Positions 12,077-23,976 of a DNA stretch of 64,000 bases are shown here, piece by piece. How positions within the stretch are numbered: the first letter of the stretch is position 1; every line of letters starts with the position of its first letter. This DNA comes from Gonatopus flavifemur (lineage: Eukaryota > Arthropoda > Insecta > Hymenoptera > Dryinidae). The translations under genes were made by a program, and so were the position numbers. A model generated the notes under the pieces. It was given only the letters and a program-made list of their open reading frames with translations, was not told where the DNA came from and searched no databases. The stretch covers positions 3,410,001 through 3,474,000 of the forward strand of contig JAFFJZ010000008.1 in NCBI GenBank assembly GCA_018340375.1, read 5' to 3'.

Positions 12077-12344
12077 CACCCGGAGAAAAAGGTATCTTAA
12101 AAAGTACCATAATTTATGGATTTTCTGCGCTGGTCTGACCGAGTCTAAATATTTACCTGAAAAAACCTCTAAAAGTACCATAATGTCTTGGACTTTTATA
12201 CGGAAGGTACCATACTTATTTCAAAAAGTGCAAGAAATTATGGTACTTTTAGAGATTCATGCAAGTGAATATTCCGACTCGGGTCAGACCAGCGCTGAAA
12301 ATCCATAAATTATGGTATTTTTCAAGATATCTGTTTTCTCAGTG
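12077..12344. mobile_element. Foldback MITE with long arms (GTACCATAATTTATGG)
   Basis: Both arms carry gtaccataatttatgg or its near copy, then gattttctgcgctggtctgacc against gattttcagcgctggtctgacc. A second inner pair contains ctaaaagtaccataat. The inverted arms together cover most of the 268 bases. Outer ends are CACCCGGAGAAAAA and TTTTCTCAGTG. No clean duplication remains. Confidence 0.9.
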
Positions 12345-14282
12345 CAGATTATTTAGATTCATTGGCTGATTCAAGGTAGATATAACTAGGATGTTTCAGA
12401 AGTGGAATCCTTGTATTTTTTAAACCCAATTTGTTCCACGTTTGAGTAGTTTCTAATGATTCACATGAATTTCTAATAGCTGATATACAGAGGTTCAGAG
12501 ATTTTCCCTCGGGCTCGTGGATTCTCAAATACATAAAAATGATGTTTTCGAATCGTGAATTTCATTTTCATTCTTCATACCATGCCCATCAATATTCAAT
12601 CGATTGAGGATGAGAATTGTGCACAAAAAGAAAAAAATAACGTGAAACGGCGAGAGATGATTATTGAAAAAATTGTGCAGGGCAGCGTATGCATTCAAAT
12701 GGATTAAATTTTATCATATTTTCACAGATATATACAATTTTGAATCTTATCGGAATTTACTCTCATATTTATTCTACTTTATTTTTCATTTTAAATACTC
12801 CAACATGGTGTGAGTGTCACAAGAATGATTGGAACTTCAGTGCATATGTATTTCATGCATGCGAGGAGAATACCTGAGCGTTGGAACATATTTCATCAAA
12901 GTGTGTAGACAGGTTCAAATATTCAACGCCAATTGAAAGAAAATGCAAATGAATCAGAATCTTTTTTACAGAATATAAGCCATGAATTTTGTTATTCTGA
13001 TCGATAATACTTTTGTAAATCTCATAGTGGTGGAGTAACAAGTAGTTGAAACAATTTATTGATGAAGATTAATTGATTTATCGGCAGATTAAGGTCAATC
13101 GTTTTTATGAAGCATCAGTTGAGGAAAAATTCGTTTTCACCCCCCACCTGATTGAACTGATTAGCTCATATGAAATTAGCATGGGACCATGAGTGGAAAA
13201 TGGTATGAATTGCATGGGAATCGGATAATCAGAAAATGAGGAACGCGACGTCCGTGAAAATGACAATTTTGAATCACGTTTGTTCTTCCTAATCAAATCC
13301 CTCTGCATAAATGAGACTAAAACTTATTTGAAACCACTATTATACCTCGGTTTACAACTTCCGTGTGAATAATATGATGAAAATCGGATAAGTAGAATGG
13401 TAGTTATGCGCGTTCACAACAATTTTGAAAAAGGATAGAGTATGTATGTATGTAAAAATAGACAGATAGACAGGGAAGATAGATATAAATGGACATTTCA
13501 GTCTGAGAAATTTTCATTTCGGAGACGAAAACATGTTCCCTCCAAGGAATGATTACAAAGCTTCCTCTTCCTTCGTAACCAAAAGGCAATCGAGTGGTGG
13601 TGCAAATGAATCCTCAATTTTCAAATCAAAATTTCAACGAAATTTCAAACAATATAGAGTAATAACATATGAGTTATTAAAAAAATAAATTTGAAAATTA
13701 CGAAATAGAATATGTGGACATACTAAACTATAAAGATTAATTCCATTGATCATTCAATTGCTACACTTTAACAATTCTTTACATCGGAAAATCCTTTATA
13801 CTCGACAAAGCTTCGATATTATATGTGATTATAATAGCTTCCAGTGACACAGGAGAGATTGAAAATGTTTTTATCATGGGAGGGAATATTTTTAAGAAGG
13901 TTACTCAAAGAGAAGAAGGTAGAATAATAGAAGAGAGACAAGCCACAAAACTGTAAAGTCCTTGAGGGAATATAATTACTGGATCAATGAATATCCAAGC
14001 AGATTGGATAGAAGAAATAATGTAGGAAAATTGCGAGAATCCTGCACGTTCTTTATGGAAATTGGATTCCAACGAATTTGGCCGGAATTTTCGTACTTCA
14101 TTGTCTGTGGATGATTAATGAAAATTTATCATCCCAAATGCTTTTCCGAACCTTTAAAATCAAATCTCCAGTTAGATTCAACAATTATATATGATGATTT
14201 GATATTCATGTCAATTCCAACTATCATTCACTATCAGTCTGAAGTGGGATACAACCACTGATCTCCACACTGTCAGAAATGT
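12345..14282. other. No gene seen; simple repeat at 13441-13490
   Basis: A short tatg/gaca/gata tetranucleotide tract lies at about 13441-13490. Otherwise the sequence is AT-rich, with short unconvincing frames. Confidence 0.4.
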
Positions 14283-14430
14283 CTAGAAGTTTTTTCCAAT
14301 CACGTACATGAATTCAGATTTATACACATTCTACATCTCACTCAATGTACAAAAATGTCGAGATATAGAACTATAGATAATGCTGCATTTCACATCAAAT
14401 TTGATGTAAAATGTATTCATGCACGTACTT
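14283..14430. mobile_element. Palindromic MITE, relative of 11665-11834
   Basis: Begins ctagaagttttttccaat, then cacgtacatgaattcag. The right arm, read inward, starts aagtacgtgcatgaatac. The copy is more decayed than the one at 11665-11834, and its right end is uncertain by several bases. Confidence 0.7.
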
Positions 14431-15929
14431 AAATAACGTACAAAAATAACAAAAACAAAACAGAAGCAACACAATTATTGCAAACATTTTCAACAGTGTA
14501 CTATACACTCCATAGGGTATACGCTGCTTCGTAGTACAAAATTTTTATGACAAATTGAAGCTGATAGAAGACCCCACCCCGGGTTTGAAGGCTCAATCGG
14601 GCTCAATGACACTCTTTGGAGGCAGATTCCAAACTCATAAATAGACATTTTTACAATTCATCAGTGACAATTGAATTCATTTCATTATTTTTACACCATA
14701 TGATGAAAAAACATTTCAAAATGATAATCGATTACTGTTTTTATGAACAGAAGCTATTCTTGGATGAGAAATATCATTTTTATTCCCATAAAATACGAAA
14801 AATTCATATCAAGCATTATTATGTGGTATGTGTACGATCTCTGATAACTCAAAATGTAATTTCAACGTGGATGTAGCGAATAAATAATTTAATGAATCTT
14901 TATATGAATATATGAAATATGTTGGTAGAAAACACGCTGATATTGTTCAAATTTGCCACCAAAAATGTGTCATTCGGCCTCCAAAAGAACGATGACTTCC
15001 GGTTTTCTATTCATCACAAAACTTTTAACTAATCCATCATCCAGTGTGTAGTAGAGATCTGTGGATCCAACTTATTTAAATTTTGTAACCATTAGACAAT
15101 CAACCGAGGATCATATCAGTATTGACAACCTGGTAAAGTCCTTTTTGTTGGTTTTGTTTTTCAAACAAGACTGTTCAGTGTATATTTTTTCGAATTACCG
15201 CATCACTTGTTCATAAATTCAAGAGTTCAAATCAACTTTTCGGTGCAGCTATATGTTCAAGCAAGGTACTGCAATGGGTATGAAAATGTTTCTGAAAATT
15301 GTGTTCTTGCACGGCGTGCGCTCGGGTATTTCGTAAACTTGTCTGGACAAAAAACTTTTCCCCGTGACATTCGTGGATGTATTTTGTAGATATATCTGAG
15401 AAAAATTGATTATTTCATGAGACAAAGATTAAAAAATTCTGATTTGAAAAATTTGTTTTTGGCATGGAACCTTAACATTTTCTTGTTCATTAAATCTGTA
15501 TTTAAATGAAGTTCTTCTTGCGAAGTTGAGATGTATACTCAAGGGAATCTTATCATCTTCAATTCAAAGCAAAAGTCGTTATGATCCATGAAGAATTTTT
15601 GTTTTCTCGTGGGAGGGAAGCTTTGTGATCGTTTCAGGGGACCGACAATTTTTTTCTCTCAAATCTCCAAATCTCCTAGGCAAAAACGTTCCTCCCCACT
15701 CGGGGAACAATTTATGTTTCGTGTCTGTCTGTCTGTTTGCACCTACGTGCGTACACAGCGAAAAATTTTGTGTTACAGGAGGTCCACTTAGAGTTTGCGT
15801 TGAAAACAACATATCAAATTCTGAAATTCACAGATTTCCAGTGTGAATCTAAGATTTTTGTATCGATTTGATACATTTTTTGTGTTGAAAATACACCAAA
15901 TTTGTCACTGTGTATGTGTGTACATATTT
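14431..15929. other. No gene seen
   Basis: Includes a tgtctgtctgtctgt tract at about 15723-15737, which leads into the tandem-like repeat that follows. The other frames look like chance. Confidence 0.4.
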
Positions 15930-17090
15930 TGCGATCGGGGATATCTTTCGTTCCTTTTATCTGATCGTCATAACATTTTAACCACGGTTAGATGTAGTGT
16001 TGATAGTGGTCCCATACAAGTTTCAACCTGATTCTTACAGAAGAACAGGAGGGATGGGGAAAAATGTGATGAAAAATGGGGATTTTGCGACAATACATAT
16101 CCCCGGGTCGTATTATCCGATTGCAATGAAACTTATACATCGGTTTAGTGTTCACTCGATAGTGGTCCCATATCCCAACCCAAAATTGACAACAGGCGCA
16201 GTTCTGCACCAGTACTAGCCAAGACTGATAGGGACTGGTAGGCAGTATTTGTCTGGAATGATAACGCTTTTCAGTACTGGGGATTGAATACTGATGCCAT
16301 TATTCGCAATCAGTGCAGGGCCAGTACTGGGTTAGTACCTGGCCGGTATCAAGTTCTCAGTACTGGTTTATCAGTACAGGCACATTACTGTATTCTTATG
16401 TATCCAGTACTGATCTCGTACGCGTTGACCAAGTGTTGGAGACCCAATACTGGCACTGTACTGCACCTGTTGTCAACATTGGCATATTACAGATTTTTCT
16501 GATTGGGATGAGTTTCATCCCAATCGTATGAAAATGGCGGAAAACTTTCCTCTGTGATCTGTGTTTATTGGCAATGTTTTGAAAGTATGCCCTCCCGATG
16601 TTCGTACCATCCGAATGCCTTGGAACTTGGAGCACATTCATTCCATGAGGCGTTCCTTTTACGTTTCGAATTCCAAGCGAATCAGAATTGAGAGGAGAAA
16701 ATGGTGAGCACTAAGCTTCGAAACAAAATTTCAAAATCTCAAAAATGCCATTATCATGGGGATATCTTTTGTTTCAGGGAAATGGGAGAGAGGAAGGAAA
16801 CATGATATCAAAAATTGTGATTTTGCGACCGAGCATGTTCTCGCTTCGTGTTATTCGATTGCGATGAAATTTATAGCAGAGTCATATATGGTATTTATAG
16901 TGGTCCCATATAAGTTTCAACTTGATTCTCACAGAGGAATGGGAGGGACGAGGAAAAGTGTGGGAAAAATTGTGATTTTGCGTATGTGCTCATCTCCGCT
17001 TTCTATTATCCGATTGCAATGAAACTTACAGGAAGTTCTAGTTATGATCCGATGGTGGTCCCATATGAGTTTCATTTCAATCGGTTGGAA
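15930..17090 (+). repeat. Degenerate tandem repeat with GTGGTCCCATAT and GCAATGAAACTT blocks
   Basis: The block agtggtcccata (or tggtggtcccata) recurs near 16008, 16161, 16905 and 17050. Each is followed or preceded by agtttcaac.tgattct, gaatgggaggg, attttgcg and cgattgcaatgaaactta in the same order. Unit spacing is about 145-155 bases where uninterrupted. The second unit is split by the element at 16174-16507. No coding frame is maintained. Confidence 0.8.
16174..16507 (+). mobile_element. CAGTACTGG element, copy A
   Basis: 334 bases between cccaacccaaaattgac and gattggg, flanked by AT on both sides. Subterminal arms ttgacaacaggcgcag and, read inward, ttgacaacaggtgcag are strong inverted repeats. 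The interior repeats CAGTACTGG and close variants. The host tandem repeat supplies an empty site: the unit near 17050 reads cccatatgagtttcat, and removing the element plus one AT here restores cccatatgagtttcat. So the insertion duplicated 2 bp. Copies B and C are at 35191 and 36102. Confidence 0.9.
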
Positions 17091-17109
17091 ACTGTGAAGA
17101 AATTATTTT

Positions 17110-17330
17110 CAGTAAGAATATAGAAGTACTATACCGTTCTCTATACAGATTTTTTTCAGAGACTGTTTGTAGTGAACTTACCAAAAATTCGTAGCAGAAA
17201 TACTGAATGTTGATGGTTTCATTGTTATTTTCCACAGTGAATTAATCAACCTGTGGTGAATCCACTACGAATATTCTTAGAAGAGTGTGCCGACAGTACA
17301 TTGAGCCAAGAAACAAAATTTATGGTGCGT
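17110..17330 (-). mobile_element. Diverged relative of the 3989-4254 foldback MITE
   Basis: On the minus strand this carries ttcactgtggaaaataacaatgaaa..atcaac and ctacgaattttt.ggta.g in the order and spacing of the core of the element at 3989-4254. The outer termini are not recognisable, so the limits are approximate. Confidence 0.55.
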
Positions 17331-17431
17331 TTTAGAATTTGTAATGACATCGCTATCTTTGTTTCTCAGACGCAGTAATATGCAAACGCAGCGTGAGGTC
17401 TGAATTTTCGGGTCTATTGGGGTTTATCGTA

Positions 17432-17598
17432 CAGAGCTGCTAGATGGGCATTGTCGTTGAGGGGAAGTGTATCTCCACCATCGTCCCATGTAAATCAGTT
17501 ACATGTGTGTGTAAGTTTTGTGTAGAGGTGAGAGTATGTATATGAACGATGGTAAGGGTACTATTCCCCTCAATGGTAATGCCCATCTGGCAGCTCTG
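17432..17598. mobile_element. hAT-like MITE with CAGAGCTGC ends
   Basis: 167 bases. Left cagagctgctagatgggc and inward-read right cagagctgccagatggg match over about 20 bases with one difference. A second match follows (gaggggaa, ccatcgt). CAGNGNTG termini are typical of hAT elements, which usually duplicate 8 bp. The adjacent octamers ttatcgta and ctgccgta agree at only five of eight positions, so the duplication is at best decayed. Confidence 0.8.
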
Positions 17599-17599
17599 C

Positions 17600-20500
17600 T
17601 GCCGTAGCATGCAAACGTGTTTTATACTATACATACATTTTAATTATTGTGCAGAGTTGTGGGTGAAAATATTTCAGAAATATTTTCATATCCGTTGCAG
17701 TACGTTGCTTAAATTTTCATGTAATTCCACTTGAAAATGAATTCAAACTCTTCAATATGTGAACAATAAACGCTGAAAATTGTAACAATATATGAAGAAT
17801 AGTTTTTGCAAAAAATATCCACCAAAAAGTGTTTGTTTTTGATGGTCTATACCAGGTGTGTAGTTTCTAATTTTTTGAGTACATATTGTAGTATGTGAAA
17901 ATAATGTGAAAATATGTGAGAATGATGTGTGTAATAATCAAATAACGAGGAGGGTGAATGAACATTCCATAAATTCGTTAGAGTTTTACTTTTTGATGTC
18001 CCCACAATTTACCAGATTCTCGGTCACCATGTTCATTCACGTGAGATTTAGTTGGCAGCGAGGCATTATCGAAACGACTAAAAGTACGATCCCTTGGCGA
18101 CGCATCAGCCATACATAGGATACGAATATTTTGCATTTGATAGATCGATGGTGGGAGATAGTTCGCACGCATTTATTTCTGGGGAACATTCACCTCTATC
18201 GGGCAAATAGTTTCGAAACTACTTTACGATAAATGAATTCACAGACAATTTCAATATCCTCCCTGCATCCGTATTGGTTGGATAACGATCGATAATTCAG
18301 AGAAGAGAACGTTGTTGTACCGTGATTTGAAAGGAATTATAGGAAACTGTAACGTAAAAGTATTTCATACTTTTGCATATAAAAATGGTTACGAAAATAC
18401 ATTGTTTTTCATTTCATGTTGTGATGAAATTTGAATTCTCGAATATTATAATTTTGTGCGAATTTATAGGTTATTCTCGCTGAATTATGGGAAACTTCGT
18501 GATAGTTATAATGAATCGAGGTTTAGGTTTCTTGCAATGCTTTTATTTTGAAACTGGCATATTTTGACGTATGAAATTCGACAAAGTAAATTGTTCGTTG
18601 TGCAAACACTATTCTAGAGGCATTGTTATACACAGGAACTCGTATACATAACATCACCTCATACGCATTCATATAAACTCGAAAGCATTGCACTTGCAAG
18701 AATAATATTCAGGAAATTAACAACCCTAGTAGAAATCATCCTAGAAGTGTCTATGGCTCGAGGGAGGGCTTTACGCGGAAAATACTGATTCGCTATGGTA
18801 ACTACAGGAATTGACTGTCATAGCTAATTCGTGTATTTGATGTTCAGATCAAATAATATCAAATCTCATTTATAATTTATATTGTGGTTAGAATTCTATA
18901 TTTGAATACTAGATTTCTTAATTCATTGCTTTTGATATTTTTAAGCGACTCTCAAAAATATTCATATTAACATTCAATATGTACTGTTACTTTCAATTGG
19001 GACTTTGATGAACGAGAATACACCATGAGATGACAAAAGAATTTGATACATCACAAGGATATAAATTTTTCGAATAAATGAACTGAAATAATTGAAAAAA
19101 TGAGATCAATTGAATTAATGAAAATTTCATTACAAATAGATTAATTGGATTATTTTGTTGATTTAATGAATTCTAGGAATTTCATTTTTTTTTATAATTT
19201 CCAAGTTTCTGCTCGAAAATATGAAAAGCAACGAATTAGAAAATGTTCATGAATTTTGAGTCAACTTTGAAAATGAATATTTTGAGCTGTCACTCTCGGT
19301 AAGTTACTATTGTTTTAGGTGATGAAGAAAGTAAAAAAACAGTGAATTTTGACTATTTTTAGAATTTCCAAAAACCCTGAGTGATCCCTAAAACATTCTC
19401 TTCGAGCTGATCTTTAGAGAGAACTCTTGAAACATGAAAAACTAACATATCCTCATCCGAGGCTCGAAAACAAAAAGAAAGTCAGTTTTTGCGTTGTCCT
19501 GATATAAATCCATGGTACCATTGGTAAGAGAGAACTGATGTTTTATTCGAAACTAATTTGGAGCAGAACCTTTTTATATGAATATCACAAAGGCATGAAG
19601 CTATCTGGACGGATTTTCAGTAGAATACATTTAGCTGTTCTCAACCATTTAACATAATTTATTGCACAAGGATTTCCAACTTGTCATCACATGAAACATT
19701 AGATACTCTCAAAGCTATTCCCCACAGGTATTTTTGATCAGTACTTCAATCTTTTCATCGAACGTTCGGATACATTGTCGTTAACACAGATTGTAATTTA
19801 ATGAGCGGAAGATATTCGAACTCTTGAAGAGCTCTGCCAATCAGTCCAGGAAATAAGTTGCGACTGAATGATTTACCATTCAAATTTCATCTAAGATATC
19901 AAAGAGGCAGTTCATTTGCATAAGCAATCGTAAGTTTTGAAAAACATATCCCTATCTCTGAGAAAAAATTCAATATCGCTGCGACAATATTGTTTACTGA
20001 ACCACTTCCAGGACTAACATAACCCCAACAATTGAAATTAGGTCTTTGTATACAATACTAAAACTACATATTCTTCTTTCCCAGAAATTCCATGTCATTT
20101 ATTATCAAATAACCTTTCCAAATCAATTCCTCTGTTAAATCTTTCCTCCCATCAAGATATAATCCTCCCAAAACAATCTCAGATGATTGTTCTTCCATTC
20201 TCACCTTATCTGAGTCGCATTCCCTAGCTTTGGATTGGTTTTAGTTCCAATAGCACTTTCTCGAAGAAAAACCAGGATTGGCTTGAAAAATTTTCATTCT
20301 TGAATGTATCCAATAGTGCAGAATGCTGATGAATGTATACATTTCCTAAGGATTATAGCGTTAACGGAGGTAAAAGAGACCGCATCCACCAAATACAAAT
20401 ACAAGAAAAATAAATATTGGCATATGGAGTTTACGAAACACTGAATTTGATTTGTCCATACTGCACTGTAACGTGAGAGGATAAATTCGTATGGAGTGTA
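17600..20500. other. Largely element-free AT-rich stretch
   Basis: No gene, MITE or tandem array is seen. The one landmark is a single ccctagtagaaatcatcctag at 18724-18744, which matches the terminal repeat of the element at 58449-58556. Its partner end is not visible. Confidence 0.4.
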
Positions 20501-20760
20501 CCCAGTGTGTCAATATTAGATGAATTTCTTCTATATATCATAATACCAAAGGGTATTCGTTCGATTATGAGACAGGAAAGCCGTTCTGAACGCATATACG
20601 GGAATAATACGCGACGCGTATTCTCTCTTGGAATCCAAATATCCGTAGATATATCCGCACACGGTAGATCTCGTCTCGTTCCGTTTCGTTCAGCGTATCA
20701 GAAATATCCGTTGCCGAAATAACAGTAATAGCAGCAACAGTGGCAGGGTGGGTACTTTCC
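20500..20760. promoter_or_regulatory. CpG-rich block, possible regulatory sequence
   Basis: This block is clearly richer in CpG than its surroundings (for example acgcgacgcg, cgttccgtttcgttcagcg). It contains an initiator-like ttcagcg and ends in a short cag/gca run. No exon can be defined. Composition is the only support. Confidence 0.2.
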
Positions 20761-20940
20761 CGATAATCGACCAAAATCTATCGAAAAAGAGAGAACCGTG
20801 TGTGATTATATACACATATGCAGGTATACATGTGCAAGTGAATGAGTTTCTTTCGGTACACATGTGAGTACTATGTATGTGGTATAACCAGAGATGTGTT
20901 TGGAATTCAATGCATACTACAGACGCATGATAGCCTTCTT

Positions 20941-20956
20941 CTCTCTCTCTCTCTCC
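20941..20956. repeat. (CT)8 microsatellite
   Basis: Sixteen bases of perfect CT repeat. Confidence 0.9.
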
Positions 20957-21264
20957 ATCTTCTTTATCCCTAGCTATTTTTCATCTACAGAGGAAAAAAA
21001 CAAAAGTCCTTTGATGTAGTTTGTTTTGGGAAAAGAAATCGTACTGAAATTCAATGATTTCAACTCATTTCGGTTTTTATACACGCTTTTGTATTCTAAA
21101 TGCGTGGGTAGATCTATTCACGGCTATGTGTAATTTGAACCTTAATTCAGAACAATTTTACTCAATGTTACAACAAAACGTATGAACAATCGTGTTTTGG
21201 AAACTGAAACGAAGAAGTGGAAGTAGTTAACTTTGCTAGTAGAAACATGCCCGTATATGCACCC

Positions 21265-21598
21265 CACGCGAAGAAAAATGGAACTCGGAAATATAATAAT
21301 TTTTATAAAAATCTGAGACTTTTTCTTAGTTTTTTGATAGACTAGAAATGATGAAGTTTAGAAAAACAATTTTCACTCCAAAATATGGAAGATTATGAAT
21401 ACAAAGCAAAAAGTATTAAAAAAAATAAACACAATTGAAATTCAAAATGCCAATCAGCCAAATTTCACTATGCACTTTATAAAATTCAACGTTTAGCACT
21501 TCAATTTTCAATCTTCCGTATTTGCATGTACAAATTTATTTCCTGAGCCTTGGATTTTCGTAAAAAGTTTATATTATCGAGTTCCATTTTTCTCAGTG
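21265..21598. mobile_element. MITE with GAAAAATGGAACTCG arms
   Basis: The right end read inward is cactgagaaaaatggaactcg; the left end is cacgcgaagaaaaatggaac. The shared arm continues through cg.taatataa and a t-rich block, about 50 bases in all. The left terminus has a small insertion relative to the right. Flanks do not match. Non-coding, about 334 bases. Confidence 0.8.
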
Positions 21599-22289
21599 GT
21601 CTTATATGTATCATTTGTACTAGGGTTGTACAGTTATGTTTCAGAGAATAATTATCATTTCTTTTGTACAGGCGTGGTGACATTTTTGAACAAAAAAGCA
21701 AAATCTAACGTTGTCAAAATATTTTGAATATTCCTGAACATCAGAAAGTTCTACACATATCCATCGAATATTTCAAACACCTCCGTTACCTACCGGTGCG
21801 AATGTAGGTTAGCACACACACCCAAGTTGGATGTAAAATGAGTGGAAAAAAGAAATCAAATTCACAATGTGATAGTTCCAAGGTTTGAAGGAAAACTGTG
21901 TTCGCGCTGAAGTTGGAGATTGGAATATAAGGAATTTAGAGAGAAAATACCAAGAGGATACATCTCAATACGATATATCTTTGATACAATTCTCACCAAA
22001 GTTTGGGGCCATAAATTTTTGATAAAATAATTCACGTTCCTGGGATTATTCCAAACCATGGTATCTTACAATCATCTTTCAAACGTATTGATTAAAACAG
22101 TTTACAATGGAGAATATGATACAATAACCACCATTCATTCCAAAGAGATTGTGTAAACGAAACAAAGTTTCCTTTAAATTACTCCATCATTGGAATCTGC
22201 ATTATATATAGCAAGTTGCTAAGATAATTTCCGACCCAAAAATAGGGGTTTTATTGATTCATCCACCCGCTTAACGTATGCGATATGTA
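21599..22289. other. No feature seen
   Basis: AT-rich, with short frames only. Confidence 0.4.
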
Positions 22290-22476
22290 CACTGTGAAAA
22301 ATTGGCGGTATTAGCAAAAATTCACAGTGAACAGTGGTTTTTCCCACCATAAAGTGTTATTCTAATACCGTTTGGTGTTATTTTGACACCAATTTTGGGG
22401 TGGACTCCTATAGAATCTGCGAGTTCTTAGTTCTGAGTTAACCCTCACACCGTTATTACACCGCTTTTTGACAGTG
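22290..22476. mobile_element. MITE with CACTGTGAAAAATTGG ends and TA duplication
   Basis: Left cactgtgaaaaattggcgg and inward-read right cactgtcaaaaagcggtg form the terminal repeat. TA sits on both sides. The interior has further ggtgttatt/aataacggtg inverted blocks. Non-coding. Confidence 0.85.
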
Positions 22477-23179
22477 TAGTTATGTGCGTTTCATGTAGTT
22501 ATAGAAAATGAATTGCATTTATATCCTTGTTAGTTGGAAACGTTTAAATTTTTTTTTTGAGACACAAAGTTTGAAAAAATTGAAGGAAAATATTCCTTTT
22601 TCTTCTGATGAGGAACTTCCAATTTTTCATTCAACACTGATACTTTTATTTTGTTTGAACCTGAGACATATCCTTGATACATTCCAACATCTTTTTACAA
22701 GAGTGCTCATACCGATAGCGGTGTAAATTATTTTCGGCCAGTGATTTTTGCTGTGGTAACATGTTCGACATTTTTTATAAATCTATAGAGTCAACAATTT
22801 AATTCAATCTTCATGAAGTATCAATTTGAAAATTCACGGTAGGTATGTCAGAGAGAAACTGTCGAGAATATGATATTGTGTTCTTTGTAAATAAACAAGT
22901 TTGAAGTGAGATTTCATTGATTGCAAGGTTATTGTTTGGTAGGAATTGTAAGATAACCCGACACACGGTGTGAATGATTCTCCCTGAAAATAGCAATAGT
23001 GATTATTCTACACAGGAAGAATTTTCTTATGAAGATCACCATGACATCCCAGTAATCCAGGGAAAAGTGAAAATTTATTTCAAACATTACTGCACAACTT
23101 GTAAAAATGAGTGAATTTTTAAACAGTTTGGAGAAATATTTCCTAAAAATCTCCCAAATCGCACGGCAGGTCTTCGAAG

Positions 23180-23540
23180 AATTCTGACTTTCTGGAACAA
23201 AAATGATTAGATCTGACCTAATCTAATTTCTGGTCAGATCTGAACGGATCTATCAAAATTCAAAAACGGAAGTAAAACTGCTTTTTTGACGGGTGCTCAT
23301 CAACATCCAGGTTGAAATTTGAATTCATGTCCAGGAAAATATCATAAAATTTTTGATAATTGAGAAATCAATTGCTCATCAGGATTAAATGTGATATTCA
23401 ATTCAGATCTAGCAAGGTCTACACAGTTCTAACCAGATGTGTCAAGGTCGAGTCAGATCTATTGAAATCGAAATGGATCTTGTAAGCCAAAAATCAGATC
23501 TACTCATTTGAGATGAACATCAAGTTCATTTGACAATCCT
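23180..23540. repeat. AGATCTGA-rich degenerate repeat
   Basis: Repeated agatctgac, agatctgaac, cagatctag, cagatctatt and cagatctact are separated by variable spacers. It resembles the clearer array at 27890-28335 but keeps no regular period. Confidence 0.5.
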
Positions 23541-23794
23541 GACTCGCTTCAGTTATGTCAGTAATACGCATAACCCCATACTTTCGGTAGCTATAAGAGT
23601 GGGATATTGATCGGAGAAAAAATTCGTGGCGTTTATTTCGATAGATCAGGATAATTGTAAATAACTGACAGACCGCTCATTGCAGCAACAGCACCATGAA
23701 ACACAGGTTTGAAAAGTGTGACACTTCAAGCATTACTTTGAGTGTATGACCATCGAAATTGGTGCAGTGGTACTTGGAAACGAAAGGAGGGTGA

Positions 23795-23976
23795 TGAAAA
23801 ATTACCCCATGTTTTGCAATATTATTACGACAACGGAAAAATGCTGCACATAAAACATGTGTACTGTATATGGCGAAGGTATTCCACAAAAATCTGCTAA
23901 GCGGTAATGGTTCGCTTTTTCTCATCCTGTTAAATTTGATCTGGTTTTGTTTTTGATGCTCTGGTCGTCCAATAAT
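23795..23976 (+). pseudogene. mariner-family transposase pseudogene, N-terminal part
   Basis: Conceptual translation, shifting frame once, gives VLQYYYDNGK, then CTVYGEGIPQKSAKR, a stop, WFAF and KFDL. The nucleotide string gatgctctggtcgtccaata then preserves the SGRPI motif. This is the order of the DNA-binding N-terminal domain of insect mariner transposases (YGE, then a WF.RF.SG.FDL block, then SGRP). It carries at least two stops or frameshifts and is not expressible. The sequence stops at 23976, where the element at 23977-25294 begins; the catalytic part resumes at 25299. The N-terminal start and the 5' inverted repeat could not be found. Confidence 0.85.
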
